Shown here: positions 17,562 through 26,490 of the stretch, piece after piece | Layout of the letters: each line of letters starts with the position of its first letter | Position numbering within the stretch: the stretch's first letter is position 1 | DNA from: an uncultured Polaribacter sp. | Lineage (GTDB): Bacteria; Bacteroidota; Bacteroidia; Flavobacteriales; Flavobacteriaceae | DNA: 64,000 nucleotides | Direction: 5' to 3' | NCBI RefSeq assembly: GCF_947497695.1 | Contig: NZ_CANMHM010000003.1 | Coordinates: 248,001-312,000 of the forward strand | Program-made: the position numbers and the translations under genes | Notes under the pieces: model-generated | The model's input: only the letters and a program-made list of their open reading frames with translations | What the model was told of the DNA's origin: nothing | The model's database searches: none

Positions 17562-18566
17562 ATGACTAATAAACAGATTATCTTAAAAAATAGACCTCAA
17601 GGAACACCAAATAGTGCTACTTGGCAATTAGAAAAAAATTCTATTCCAGAACTACAAGAAGGCGAAATTTTAATTCAGCAACATTATATTTCATTAGATC
17701 CTGCAATGCGTGGTTGGATGAATGATACCAAATCTTACATACCACCAGTTGCTTTAGATAGTGTTATGCGTGCAGGTTCTATTGGTAAAGTAATTCAAAA
17801 CAAAAACAATCCTAACTTTCAAATTGGCGATTGTGTTTCTGGTTGGGGAGGCGTACAACAATTTGTTATTTCTAATGGAGAAGGATGTTTTAAAGTTGAT
17901 GAAAAAATAGCACCTATGCCTGCTTTTTTAAGCACGTTAGGAATGCCAGGAATGACAGCTTATTTTGGTATTTTAGAGGTTGCTAAAATTAAAGATGGAG
18001 ATATTGTTTTGGTTTCTGCAGCTGCAGGTGCAGTTGGTAGTATTGTAGGGCAAATTGCTAAAATTAAAGGTTGTACTGTAATTGGAATTGCAGGAGGAAA
18101 AGAAAAATGTGATTATATTATAAATGAATTAGGATTTGATGGTGCTATAGACTACAAATCAGAAAATATATATACAGCCTTAAAAAGAAAATGCCCAAAA
18201 GGTGTTGATGTATATTTTGATAATGTTGGAGGCGTTATTTTAGATGCTGCATTAAGCAAATTAAGAATGCATGCCACTGTTGTAATTTGTGGAGCAATTT
18301 CTCAATACAACAATAAGAAAAAAATAAATGGTCCCAGCAATTACTTGTCCTTATTGGTAACTCGTTCTACAATGAAAGGAATGGTTGTGATGGATTATAC
18401 CAAAGATTTTGGAAAAGCAGCCAGACAAATGACAATTTGGATGCAAGAAGGGAAATTGAAATCTAGAGAAGATATTTACCAAGGAATCGAAAATTTTCAA
18501 GAAACCTATCATAGATTATTTTCAGGAGAAAAAAATGGAAAACTAATTTTAAAAGTTCTAGAATAG
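17562..18566 (+). CDS. NADP-dependent medium-chain reductase (leukotriene B4 dehydrogenase-like)
   Basis: A 334-residue zinc-free member of the MDR superfamily, closest in pattern to the prostaglandin reductase/curcumin reductase CurA group: FLDPAMRGWMND-like LDPAMRGWMND near residue 48, GMPGMTAYFGILEV, the nucleotide-binding VSAAAGAVGSIVGQIAKIKG, CDYIINELGFDGAIDYK and VDVYFDNVGG. It would reduce the double bond of alpha,beta-unsaturated carbonyl compounds using NADPH, a detoxifying role. Its stop codon overlaps by one base the GTG start of the next small Cys-rich gene, so the two are translationally coupled. Confidence 0.93.
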   Translation: MTNKQIILKNRPQGTPNSATWQLEKNSIPELQEGEILIQQHYISLDPAMRGWMNDTKSYIPPVALDSVMRAGSIGKVIQNKNNPNFQIGDCVSGWGGVQQFVISNGEGCFKVDEKIAPMPAFLSTLGMPGMTAYFGILEVAKIKDGDIVLVSAAAGAVGSIVGQIAKIKGCTVIGIAGGKEKCDYIINELGFDGAIDYKSENIYTALKRKCPKGVDVYFDNVGGVILDAALSKLRMHATVVICGAISQYNNKKKINGPSNYLSLLVTRSTMKGMVVMDYTKDFGKAARQMTIWMQEGKLKSREDIYQGIENFQETYHRLFSGEKNGKLILKVLE

Positions 18567-18751
18567 TGGAATTAGAACATTTTTTTCAATGTCCACATTG
18601 TTGGCAAGAAATTTCAATGATTTTAGATCAAAGTGTTGCTCAACAAACGTATATAGAAGATTGTGAAGTTTGTTGTAATCCTATAGAAATATCACCTATT
18701 TTTGAAGAAGGAGAGTTGATTGCTTTTTCATCTCAATCAATTGAGCAATAG
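18566..18751 (+). CDS. CPXCG-type cysteine-rich small protein
   Basis: A 61-residue protein with Cys9-xx-Cys12 (CPHC) and Cys33-xx-Cys36 (CEVC), a probable zinc ribbon of the family annotated as CPXCG motif-containing cysteine-rich protein. It starts at GTG in TAGTG, sharing one base with the stop of the reductase gene. Function unknown; in other genomes the family is scattered next to unrelated housekeeping genes, as far as I recall. Confidence 0.85.
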   Translation: MELEHFFQCPHCWQEISMILDQSVAQQTYIEDCEVCCNPIEISPIFEEGELIAFSSQSIEQ

Positions 18752-18768
18752 GTGTTGTTACGCAAAGT

Positions 18769-18857
18769 TTTACAGATTTTTTTCACTGAGATTCACGAAG
18801 ATTTTAAATATTTTCTCTGAGAATCTCAATGTTTTTTCTCTGCGAAAATCTGTGAAA
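18769..18857. repeat. intergenic nested inverted repeat
   Basis: Outer arms TTTACAGATTTT and AAAATCTGTGAAA, inner arms TGAGATTC and GAATCTCA, in the gap between two convergent genes. Different in sequence from the other palindromic repeats in the window. Confidence 0.6.
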
Positions 18858-18861
18858 TCAT

Positions 18862-19566
18862 CTAATCTAATGGATTTGTCCATTTAAACTTCTCAAAAGC
18901 AGCAATCCAATCATTAGAGAAAGGAGCTTTTAAAGTTAAATTTTCATTTAAAAAAGGATGTTTAAACGCTAATTTACCTGCATGTAAAAACATATTTTTC
19001 CATCCAAAATTTTCTTCAAACATTAGGTCGTGGTTTTTATCCCCATATTTTGTATCGCCAATTAAAGGATGACTAATTTTGTTACAATGTACTCTTAGTT
19101 GATGCATTCTACCAGTTTCTGGCAACATCGATACCAAACTATAGCGAGAAGAATCATAAGGTTTTACAGGGATATCAAGTACAATTTGTGCTAATGTTTT
19201 TAAGTGCGTTAAAGCTTCTTTATGTGTAGTAGCATCTCTTCCTTTTACAGGAGAATCAATAATTTTTGTATCTGGAGAAAAGCCACGAACCACACCAAAA
19301 TACGTTTTCTCAATTTCTTTATTTGTAAATAATTCTTGAAACTTAGAAACAAACTGCGTTTCTTTTGCGAGGAGTATAATACCTGATGTTTTACGATCTA
19401 ATCGATGAATCGGATAAAATTTACCTCCTAGTTGTTCATCCAATAGTTGTAACAGAGATTTTTCATCGGCAACATTTCTAGAGTGATGTGCATGATGCAC
19501 CAATACATTATTAGGTTTAGAAACACAAATTATATATTCATCTTGGTAAATAATAGAAATTTCCAT
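18862..19566 (-). CDS. RluA-family pseudouridine synthase (TruC-like)
   Basis: A 234-residue pseudouridine synthase with the catalytic-Asp motif HRLDRKTSGIILLAK near residue 53, KEIEKTYFGVVRG, GRMHQLRVHCNKISHPLIGDTKYGD and FLHAGKLAF. It lacks an S4 domain; the short length and opening ISIIYQDEYIICVSKP fit the TruC (tRNA U65) type, although specificity within RluA enzymes is hard to call. It is 8 bp from the thioredoxin-like gene upstream and probably co-transcribed with it. Confidence 0.88.
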   Translation of the reverse strand: MEISIIYQDEYIICVSKPNNVLVHHAHHSRNVADEKSLLQLLDEQLGGKFYPIHRLDRKTSGIILLAKETQFVSKFQELFTNKEIEKTYFGVVRGFSPDTKIIDSPVKGRDATTHKEALTHLKTLAQIVLDIPVKPYDSSRYSLVSMLPETGRMHQLRVHCNKISHPLIGDTKYGDKNHDLMFEENFGWKNMFLHAGKLAFKHPFLNENLTLKAPFSNDWIAAFEKFKWTNPLD

Positions 19567-19574
19567 TACAACAA

Positions 19575-20705
19575 TTACTTCAAGTTGATTAGAAGACGCT
19601 CTAACTCATATAAAGATGCTTTTTCTTTGATAATTTTACCTTCACCGTCTATTAAAATCATATAAGGAATTGCACGAACTCCATGCATTGAAGAAATTCT
19701 ACCATAATCATCAAAAATATGATGCCAATCTAACATATTATCTTGTTCAATACCAGTTTTCCAGTCTTCCTTATTCTTATCTTCAGAAACGGTAACTACT
19801 GTAAAGCCTTTGTTTTTGTATTTCTTGTATAATTGCCTAATTTTAGGAGTCGCTTCTCTACAAGGAGTGCACCAACTTGCCCAGAAGTCTACTAAAGTGA
19901 TTTTTTTTCCTTTAATAATTTCTTTTAAAGAAACTAAATCATTATTTAAACCATCTCCAGAAAAAAGAATTGCAGCTTTTCTTTCCACTTTTTTAACTTT
20001 GGCAACCTTTTTTACTTCAACAACAGGTTTTATAGCAACTACAGGTTTACTTTTAATTTTAGTAATTTCTTTGTCTAAAAGAACTATGAAAGGACTATTA
20101 TCTGCAATTTTAGAATTACTTTTAATATTGTTAAGTTCCTTTAAGCTATAATTATTTGTTGATGAAAATAGGCTAGTAGACAGAATGTTATCTGCGTTGT
20201 CTATTAAATAATTGGTAGCCAGTTTCTTTTGTTGCGTATTTAATTTTTGAATAGATTTCTTTAATACATTAGAAGTAATTTTACCTAACACAAAGGCATC
20301 AACCAAAACTAATTTTTTAGAGTTTAATTGATCTTTTAAAGAATTAAAACGAACTTGTTTAGCGTTTAAAATCCCTCCAGAAATTGTTAGCATTTCATCA
20401 TTTACAAAAACATTATACAAACTGTTTTCCAATACGATAGCGTGTGTTTTTTTTTGATCTTTTAATTGAAGGTTGTACATTTTAGGAGTTGCTAAATTAC
20501 CTTTTATAAGAAAGCTATTTTCTACAACCTCAGAAGAATCTATTTTTACGTTATTGCTATCTAATAAATAGATTGTTGAAGAATTTGAGTTTGAAACATG
20601 ACCATTAATTGTAAATGATTCAACATCAGTATTTTTTTTATTCTCTGAATTACAAGAGCTTAAAAGAATTAACCCAATACTTAGAGCAATCAATATTTTG
20701 TACAT
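19575..20705 (-). CDS. thioredoxin-like lipoprotein (TlpA/ResA type)
   Basis: About 376 residues from the ATG at 20705. I chose this because a lipoprotein signal begins there (MYKILIALSIGLILLSSC, lipid Cys in SSCNSE), while the longer frame adds 18 residues of unlikely leader. The N-terminal half resembles DUF4369 (FTINGHVSNSNSSTIYLLDSNN), common before TlpA domains in Bacteroidota. The C-terminal thioredoxin domain has DFWASWCTPCREATPKI with the redox CxxC and a later cis-Pro in RAIPYMILID. It would act as a periplasmic thiol-disulfide reductase, for example in cytochrome maturation or envelope redox balance. Confidence 0.9.
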   Translation of the reverse strand: MYKILIALSIGLILLSSCNSENKKNTDVESFTINGHVSNSNSSTIYLLDSNNVKIDSSEVVENSFLIKGNLATPKMYNLQLKDQKKTHAIVLENSLYNVFVNDEMLTISGGILNAKQVRFNSLKDQLNSKKLVLVDAFVLGKITSNVLKKSIQKLNTQQKKLATNYLIDNADNILSTSLFSSTNNYSLKELNNIKSNSKIADNSPFIVLLDKEITKIKSKPVVAIKPVVEVKKVAKVKKVERKAAILFSGDGLNNDLVSLKEIIKGKKITLVDFWASWCTPCREATPKIRQLYKKYKNKGFTVVTVSEDKNKEDWKTGIEQDNMLDWHHIFDDYGRISSMHGVRAIPYMILIDGEGKIIKEKASLYELERLLINLK

Positions 20706-20920
20706 AAAAATAATTTTAAAGTTTGTAAATATATAAAAAAAAACGGGACGTAATAACACTAATTATTGCCTTATAATTGTAGTAAAATTCCCTTTCTTAC
20801 TTAACTTTTTGATGAAATATTTAATTTAATTCGTCTATTTTTTTGTTTAAGATATATTGTTATAACTGTTAAAAGTAAAAACTTAAAAAACACCAATATC
20901 TTCTATTATAATAAATCCAT

Positions 20921-20948
20921 AAAAAAAAGGCTACTTTTCAGTAACCTT
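20921..20948 (-). terminator. terminator of the DUF805 pair
   Basis: On the minus strand, AAGGTTAC/GTAGCCTT stem followed by eight T residues, 26 bp beyond the DUF805 stop. Confidence 0.75.
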
Positions 20949-20973
20949 CTCAATATTTTATATGCTGTAAATG

Positions 20974-21396
20974 CTATTCTCTACCAATTTCATTAATGGC
21001 TTCATTGTTACCAATTCCTTTTGGGTTTTCTCCCCATTTATTGGCACCATTTTCAGAATCTTTACAAGCAAAAACAAATAATATAAGTCCTCCTATATAA
21101 GGTATTAAAGTAATTAAATAAAACCAGCCACTTTTTCCTACATCATGTAACCTTCTAACAGATAATGCAAGTGATGGTATAAAAGTTGCTAATATGTAAA
21201 TACCTAACCCAATAAATACAAAAGGATTTGGTTCTTCATTATTATAATTTTCTCCTCCTAATAAAACAAATGATAACAACATTATTGCTATGATAATAAT
21301 TATATGAAAAAGAGTAAACATCCAATATTCTTTACGTCTTGCTCTGCCATTAAAATCTGCGTAATGTTCTTTTAATACTTTTAAATACCAATTCAT
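20974..21396 (-). CDS. DUF805 family membrane protein
   Basis: A 140-residue integral membrane protein with the DUF805 signature: MNWYLKVLKEHYADFNGRARRKEYWMF, three to four hydrophobic helices, SVRRLHDVGKSGWFYLI before the last helices, and a polar tail (NKWGENPKG). Function unknown; proposed inner-membrane role only. It is a tandem paralogue of the gene at 21438 and shares with it the sequence just upstream of the ATG (ATTTTTACTGTTTTTAGTTAA read on the plus strand). Confidence 0.9.
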   Translation of the reverse strand: MNWYLKVLKEHYADFNGRARRKEYWMFTLFHIIIIIAIMLLSFVLLGGENYNNEEPNPFVFIGLGIYILATFIPSLALSVRRLHDVGKSGWFYLITLIPYIGGLILFVFACKDSENGANKWGENPKGIGNNEAINEIGRE

Positions 21397-21437
21397 ATTT
21401 TTACTGTTTTTAGTTAATAAGTAGCTAATGTAATTAA

Positions 21438-21830
21438 TTATTCTTTACCTATTTGACTGATGGCAGAATCATTGCCAATTCCTTTTGGGTTTTCTCCCCA
21501 TTGGTTTGGTTTATGCTCACCTTCTGTAGCAAATAAAACAATCAACCAAATCCAACCAATAATTGGTATCAATATTAATAAATAATACCAACCACTTTTA
21601 CCAACATCATGCAATCTTCTTACACAAACTGCAATTCCAGGAATCACAACTAATAAAGAATAGATCAATGAAATCATGCTAAAAACAGTCAACCCAAAAA
21701 CCCAATCTAAACCAGATAAAGCATAAGAAATTATTGTATTTATCAGGGTAAACATCCAAAATTCTTGACGTCTTGCTCTGCCGTTAAAGTCTAAATAATG
21801 TTCTCTTAATACTTTTAAATACCAATTCAT
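21438..21830 (-). CDS. DUF805 family membrane protein (tandem paralogue)
   Basis: A 130-residue paralogue of the preceding gene: MNWYLKVLREHYLDFNGRARRQEFWMF, CVRRLHDVGKSGWYYLL and NQWGENPKGIGNDSAI are nearly identical, while the middle helices have diverged. The 41-bp spacer and the repeated leader suggest a recent tandem duplication including the translation-initiation region. It follows the DUF58 gene on the same strand by 49 bp, so it may belong to that transcript. Confidence 0.9.
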   Translation of the reverse strand: MNWYLKVLREHYLDFNGRARRQEFWMFTLINTIISYALSGLDWVFGLTVFSMISLIYSLLVVIPGIAVCVRRLHDVGKSGWYYLLILIPIIGWIWLIVLFATEGEHKPNQWGENPKGIGNDSAISQIGKE

Positions 21831-21879
21831 ATTTTTACTGTTTTTAGTTAATTGATTAGAAACAAATATAGGTTAATAA

Positions 21880-23214
21880 TTAAAAAAGTCCTCTTGATTT
21901 TAATTCTAAATACTTGTTAATGGTATCGCCTGTTAAGTTTTCAGGCTTTGTTAATACAGATTGTATTCCGTATTTTTTTAATTCTTTTACAATGCTTTTC
22001 TTTTCATACAGAAACTTTTCAGCAATAATACTGTCATAAACACTTAAAATATCATTATTTTTTGAATTGGTTAATGCTTCTAATTCAGTGTTTTTAAAAA
22101 AAACAACCAATACTAAATGGTTTTTTGCCAACGCTCTTAAATAAGGGAGCTGCCTTTTTAAACCATCCATTGTTTCAAAATTTGTGTATAAAATTAACAA
22201 ACTTCTTTGTGTTATTTTACGTTTTACAACGGCATATAAAGTGCTAAAATCAGATTCTGAAAAATCTGTTTTTATATTGTGTAATGCTTCTGAAATTAAA
22301 CTTATTTGCGAGTTTCTTTGTTCTGCAACTACCCAGTCTTCTAACTTTGTTGAAAAAGATAGCATGCCTGCTTTGTCTTGTTTTCTTAGGATGACATTGC
22401 TAATTGCCAAAGTAGCGTTAATAGCATAATCTAACAGACTTAAATTATTAAAATGCATTTGCATAGCACGTCCTTTATCGATAATAGCATACACAGGTTG
22501 TGATTTTTCTTCTACATATTGATTGATCATTAACTGATTTCTCTTAGCAGTTGCTTTCCAGTTTAAAGAACGAATATCATCGCCAGAAACATATTCTTTA
22601 ATTTGCTCAAACTCTAAAGAATGTCCGATTCTTCTTACTTTTTTGGTTCCATAAGAAATAGCATCATTATTAAAAGCTTTAAAATCGAATTCTCTTAATT
22701 TTAAAAAGGATGGATAACATTTAATTTCTTTTTCTTGTCCTAAAACATACTTTTTTGTTGCTAATTGCAAGGGAGAAGATGCATATATATTGATATTACC
22801 AAATAAATAAACACCTCTTTCTGTTGGAGTTAAATTATAATGAATGGTTTTTTCTTCTTTGGTAGATAAAATGATGTCAAATATAAAATCTCTCTTTTGA
22901 AACTGAAACGGAATTTCTTCTATAATAGAAAGATGTGCATTAAAACCATACAAACTCTTTAATTGCATGGAAATTTTATTTGCATCTCCATTAGATAATC
23001 TTTCTGGTAAATATCTATTGACAGTAATTGCTTTTTTGGTGTTGTAGAGTATAAAAACATCTACCAAAACCAAAACAATCAAAATAAAAAGCAACACTTT
23101 AGAAATTTCAAAAAAAACAGGAATAAAAAAACCAACCACAAAAAGCAGTGCAATACTTCCTAAGTAATAGAAAAATCGGTTGTTTAAAAATAATGTGTTG
23201 TAGAAGTGTTTCAA
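21880..23214 (-). CDS. DUF58 domain protein
   Basis: A 444-residue protein. Two N-terminal membrane helices (YLGSIALLFVVGFFIPVFFEI and VLLFILIVLVLVDVFIL, split by a short turn) are followed by a beta-rich segment and the DUF58 core: GDDIRSLNWKATAKRNQLMINQYVEE near residue 211 and a vWA-like fold starting AIIDKGRAM. The MIDAS motif is degenerate. DUF58 proteins normally sit directly after MoxR ATPases and are thought to be their partners in assembling envelope complexes. Here the MoxR gene is 1.06 kb upstream, beyond a block of repeats. Confidence 0.9.
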   Translation of the reverse strand: MKHFYNTLFLNNRFFYYLGSIALLFVVGFFIPVFFEISKVLLFILIVLVLVDVFILYNTKKAITVNRYLPERLSNGDANKISMQLKSLYGFNAHLSIIEEIPFQFQKRDFIFDIILSTKEEKTIHYNLTPTERGVYLFGNINIYASSPLQLATKKYVLGQEKEIKCYPSFLKLREFDFKAFNNDAISYGTKKVRRIGHSLEFEQIKEYVSGDDIRSLNWKATAKRNQLMINQYVEEKSQPVYAIIDKGRAMQMHFNNLSLLDYAINATLAISNVILRKQDKAGMLSFSTKLEDWVVAEQRNSQISLISEALHNIKTDFSESDFSTLYAVVKRKITQRSLLILYTNFETMDGLKRQLPYLRALAKNHLVLVVFFKNTELEALTNSKNNDILSVYDSIIAEKFLYEKKSIVKELKKYGIQSVLTKPENLTGDTINKYLELKSRGLF

Positions 23215-23265
23215 AAAATGTGTAATTGTTTAACTGTTTATTTGTGTAATTGTCTTTTATTATCT

Positions 23266-24136
23266 GTCATTCTTGCAAAGGCAGGAATCTAAACTAACTT
23301 ATTTTTAAGCATATCTGTTTACAAATTGCTAAAAGCATATTTTTTTTACTTTTAATATCTAATACTTTAATGTTTTCACTTCGACAAGCTCAGTGTGACA
23401 TTGTTTTTTTTAATTAATATTTCATATTTAAAATATTAAAATCAGAATTTCAATTCATTTCACTAATGTCAGTCTGAGCTTGTCGAAGACTTTTTCTGTT
23501 TTTTCTAGCTCACTTATGGATTCCTGCTTTCGCAGGAATGACAAACAAATCGTGTTTGTTTAATCGTTTAATTGTGTTTTTTCTGTATTGTCATTCCTAT
23601 GAAAAGCAAAAATTTAAACTAACTTATTTTTAAGCATATATGTTTAGAAATTGCTAAAAATTATATCTAAAAGCATATTTTTTTTACTTTTAATATCTAA
23701 TACTTTAATGTTTTCACTTCGACAAGCTCAGTGTGACATTGTTTTTTTTAATTAATATTTCATATTTAAAATATTAAAATCAGAATTTCAATTCATTTCA
23801 CAAATGTCAGTCTGAGCTTGTCGAAGACTTTTTCTGTTTTGTCATTCCTGCGAAGGCAGGAATCTAAACTAACTTATTTTTAAGCATATATGTTTACAAA
23901 TTGTTAAAAAATTATATCTAAAAACATGTTTTTTAACTTTTAATATCTAATAAATACTTTAATGTGTTCACTTCGACAAGCTCAGTGTGACATTGGTTTT
24001 TTTAAATTAATATTTCATATTTAAAATATTAAAATCAGAATTTCAATTCATTTCACAAATGTCAGTCTGAGCTTATCGAAGACTTTTTCTGTTTTTTCTA
24101 GCTCACTTATGGATTCCTGCTTTCGCAGGAATGACA
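23266..24136. repeat. three tandem copies of a nested inverted-repeat element
   Basis: Copies at about 23266-23544, 23589-23838 and 23840-24136. The outer arms read TGTCATTCCTGCGAAGGCAG on the left and CTGCTTTCGCAGGAATGACA on the right. Inside is a second inverted pair, CTTCGACAAGCTCAGTGTGA and TGTCAGTCTGAGCTTGTCGA, around a conserved AT-rich core (ATTTCATATTTAAAATATTA). The middle copy has decayed at its left arm and lacks the right arm, so copies two and three are joined. No transposase is encoded; these look like MITE- or REP-type elements. Confidence 0.8.
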
Positions 24137-24160
24137 AATAAACCGTTTTTCTTATGTTTT

Positions 24161-24247
24161 GTCATTTCGACCTTTTGGGAGAAATCGCATAAAGTAGTTC
24201 ACAGTTCGTTCTCACTGTTATGTGATTTCTCCTGAAGTCGAAATGAC
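24161..24247. repeat. palindromic intergenic element
   Basis: GTCATTTCGACCTTTTGGGA at the left pairs with TCCTGAAGTCGAAATGAC at the right, with GAGAAATCGCATAA and TTATGTGATTTCTC as inner arms. Same family as the three copies at 187-545. Confidence 0.8.
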
Positions 24248-24273
24248 AAAAATACATCGAAATAACGTTTTTT

Positions 24274-25278
24274 TTACCTTGGTATTTCAACTGCCTCAAT
24301 AATTTGCGCTATAATTTGTTTGCTTGTTAAACCTTCCATTTCTCTTTCTGGTGTTACAATTACTCTGTGTTCTAAAACAGGTATTGTAGCTCTTTTTATA
24401 TCTTCTGGCGTAACAAAATCTCGACCTTCAATAGCTGCAAAAGCTTTGGATGCAACAAGAATTGCAATACTTGCTCTTGGAGAAGCACCTAAATACAAAA
24501 ACGAATTAGATCTAGTATTTACTACAATATTGGCAATGTATTTTAGTAAATTTTCTTCAATTTTAATTTGACTGATTAAGTTTCTAAACTCCATAATTTT
24601 AGCTCCTGAAATAACGGTTGCTATTTTACTTGCTTTTGTTTTGTTTTCTAAAGCCTGTTCTTTTAACAAAATCTCTAGTTCTTCATCAGCATTTGGGTAT
24701 TCTACGTTTATTTTGAATAAAAAACGGTCTAATTGTGCTTCTGGTAATCTGTACGTTCCTTCTTGTTCAATTGGGTTTTGTGTTGCTAAAACTACAAAAG
24801 GTTCATCCATTTTAAAGGTTTGTCCGTCAATTGTAATTTGCTTTTCTTCCATCACTTCAAACAAAGCAGCTTGTGTTTTTGCAGGTGCTCTGTTAATTTC
24901 ATCAATTAAAATCATACTAGAAAAAATAGGCCCTTTTTTAAACTCAAATTCAGATGTTTTTACATTAAAAACAGAAGTTCCTAAAATATCAGACGGCATT
25001 AAATCTGGTGTAAATTGTATTCTACTAAAGCCAACCTCAATAGTTTTTGCTAATAATTTTGCGGTGATTGTTTTTGCAACTCCAGGAACGCCTTCAATTA
25101 AAACATGACCATCTGCAAGAAGTGCAACAATCAATAAATCCATCATGTCTTTTTGACCCACAATTACTTTTTGTAGCTCTTTTTTTATGTTGATAACACT
25201 GGCTTGTAATTCAGATAAATTGAGTCTGTTTTTAAACTCTAAATTTTCTTGTGGTTGTTCATTATTTGGTATTTCCAT
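24274..25278 (-). CDS. MoxR-family AAA+ ATPase
   Basis: A 334-residue ATPase with Walker A (EGVPGVAKTITAK), the PDLMPSDILGT segment, Walker B (MILIDEINRAPAKTQAALFEVMEE), sensor 1 (VLATQNPIEQEGTYRLPEAQLDRF) and the arginine-rich lid (GASPRASIAIL). MoxR ATPases act as chaperones for metalloprotein or envelope complexes, usually with a DUF58 protein. It is the last gene of the compact cluster SpoIIM-DUF4129-DUF4350-MoxR (3-bp gap to DUF4350), after which the repeats intervene before DUF58. Confidence 0.95.
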   Translation of the reverse strand: MEIPNNEQPQENLEFKNRLNLSELQASVINIKKELQKVIVGQKDMMDLLIVALLADGHVLIEGVPGVAKTITAKLLAKTIEVGFSRIQFTPDLMPSDILGTSVFNVKTSEFEFKKGPIFSSMILIDEINRAPAKTQAALFEVMEEKQITIDGQTFKMDEPFVVLATQNPIEQEGTYRLPEAQLDRFLFKINVEYPNADEELEILLKEQALENKTKASKIATVISGAKIMEFRNLISQIKIEENLLKYIANIVVNTRSNSFLYLGASPRASIAILVASKAFAAIEGRDFVTPEDIKRATIPVLEHRVIVTPEREMEGLTSKQIIAQIIEAVEIPR

Positions 25279-25281
25279 CGC

Positions 25282-26490
25282 TTATTTATTTAAGAAATTT
25301 TCTATCATTTTATGCAATCCAACTAATTCTTCTTCAGAACATTCTGTTCGTTTATTTAAAGTAATAATTGTATGAATTAAATATTTTGTCTTTTGTAGTT
25401 CGTTTCCAGATTTTGCCGCTAATTTTTCTATAAAATCGGCATTTAAATTGTTAGTATTTAACAAATAATTTACCCTAACTTTCTCTAAGAAATAAGCCGT
25501 TTTTTTATCAACCAAATTCTTATGATTTTGTTCTTTTAAATACAAATTGGCAATGGTTTGTGTAAATGCGACTGTTGTATTTTTTAAAGGATTAATGATA
25601 GGAATTGGTCTTTGTTTTCTGCGAGCATTAAAAATCATAAATAATAATAATCCTATTAAAGAAATCACTAAAAACCATGTTAAGGTTTTGTGTTCTAAAA
25701 AGAATTTAAATACAGAAGTATTGTCCTCTTTTTTATCAGAATAAATACTCGATTTTATCTGTGGATCCCAAATAAGATCATTATTTGGTAGATATGAAAA
25801 TACATTTGCAGCATATTGTTCGTTACCATTTAATAAAAAATAGTTGGTAAAAGCAACAGGTTGGGTATGTAAAAAGAAAGCACCTTTACCATAAAAAATC
25901 TTAATAAAATTAGGATGTTTTTTGCCATTAATTTCAACATTTCCTAAAACAGTAGTTGTCTTTTTATTATATTCTAAAAAGTAATTTTTGCGGATATTTC
26001 TATCAAAAGTAAAAGAAGTAGTAGAAAAAAGGTTATTTTCTAACCTAAAAGTCCCTTTTAACTTTTTTAAATCTTTTACTGCATACACATTTTGGTCTAG
26101 AGAATCTAACTTAAATTTTAAGGAAGTTTGCAAACTATCTTTAAAAAAATTAAAGGCTAATAAAGCGTTATTTCCCTTAGCAACAAAGTTTAAAAGTTCT
26201 GTAACTCCCTCATTTGTAAGTTTATTTGCAGCATGTTTTATACAGATATAGTTTTGTTTTTCAATGCTATCTATATCATCATTAGCCATCAAATAATCGT
26301 AGATATTCTGTTTTAATAAAGTAACATTGTTATTTTTAAAAAGAGTTTTACCTTCATTATAAATGATATAATTTCCAAACGGAGATTTCTCTTTTTCTTT
26401 ATAATTTTCAACCCAATCTGTTTTATTACAGCTTGATAAAACGAGCAAGAGCAGGAGAGGAGCATATATTTTAAATTGTTGCAATCCCAT
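25282..26490 (-). CDS. DUF4350 domain lipoprotein
   Basis: A 402-residue protein with a lipoprotein signal (LLLLVLSSC near residues 13-21), an extracytoplasmic DUF4350 region of about 230 residues (YIIYNEGKTLFKNNNVTLL and later GNVEINGKKHPNFIKIFYGKGAFFLHTQP), a membrane helix (LTWFLVISLIGLLLFMIF) and a C-terminal cytoplasmic helical segment. Members of this family occur in MoxR/DUF58/DUF4129 clusters. It overlaps the DUF4129 stop by one base. Confidence 0.85.
   Translation of the reverse strand: MGLQQFKIYAPLLLLLVLSSCNKTDWVENYKEKEKSPFGNYIIYNEGKTLFKNNNVTLLKQNIYDYLMANDDIDSIEKQNYICIKHAANKLTNEGVTELLNFVAKGNNALLAFNFFKDSLQTSLKFKLDSLDQNVYAVKDLKKLKGTFRLENNLFSTTSFTFDRNIRKNYFLEYNKKTTTVLGNVEINGKKHPNFIKIFYGKGAFFLHTQPVAFTNYFLLNGNEQYAANVFSYLPNNDLIWDPQIKSSIYSDKKEDNTSVFKFFLEHKTLTWFLVISLIGLLLFMIFNARRKQRPIPIINPLKNTTVAFTQTIANLYLKEQNHKNLVDKKTAYFLEKVRVNYLLNTNNLNADFIEKLAAKSGNELQKTKYLIHTIITLNKRTECSEEELVGLHKMIENFLNK

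Larger units (their letters stand above)
23215..24273. other. repeat-filled gap between MoxR and DUF58 genes
   Basis: No gene. Almost the whole gap is inverted-repeat elements (23266-24136 and 24161-24247). The flanking genes point the same way and in related genomes would be nearly contiguous, so this is an insertion into an operon. Confidence 0.7.

Noticed and set aside
24641..25108. 155-codon open frame on the plus strand
   Set aside because: Lies antisense within the MoxR gene, whose motifs are clear; the antisense translation is low complexity and Ser/Lys-rich.
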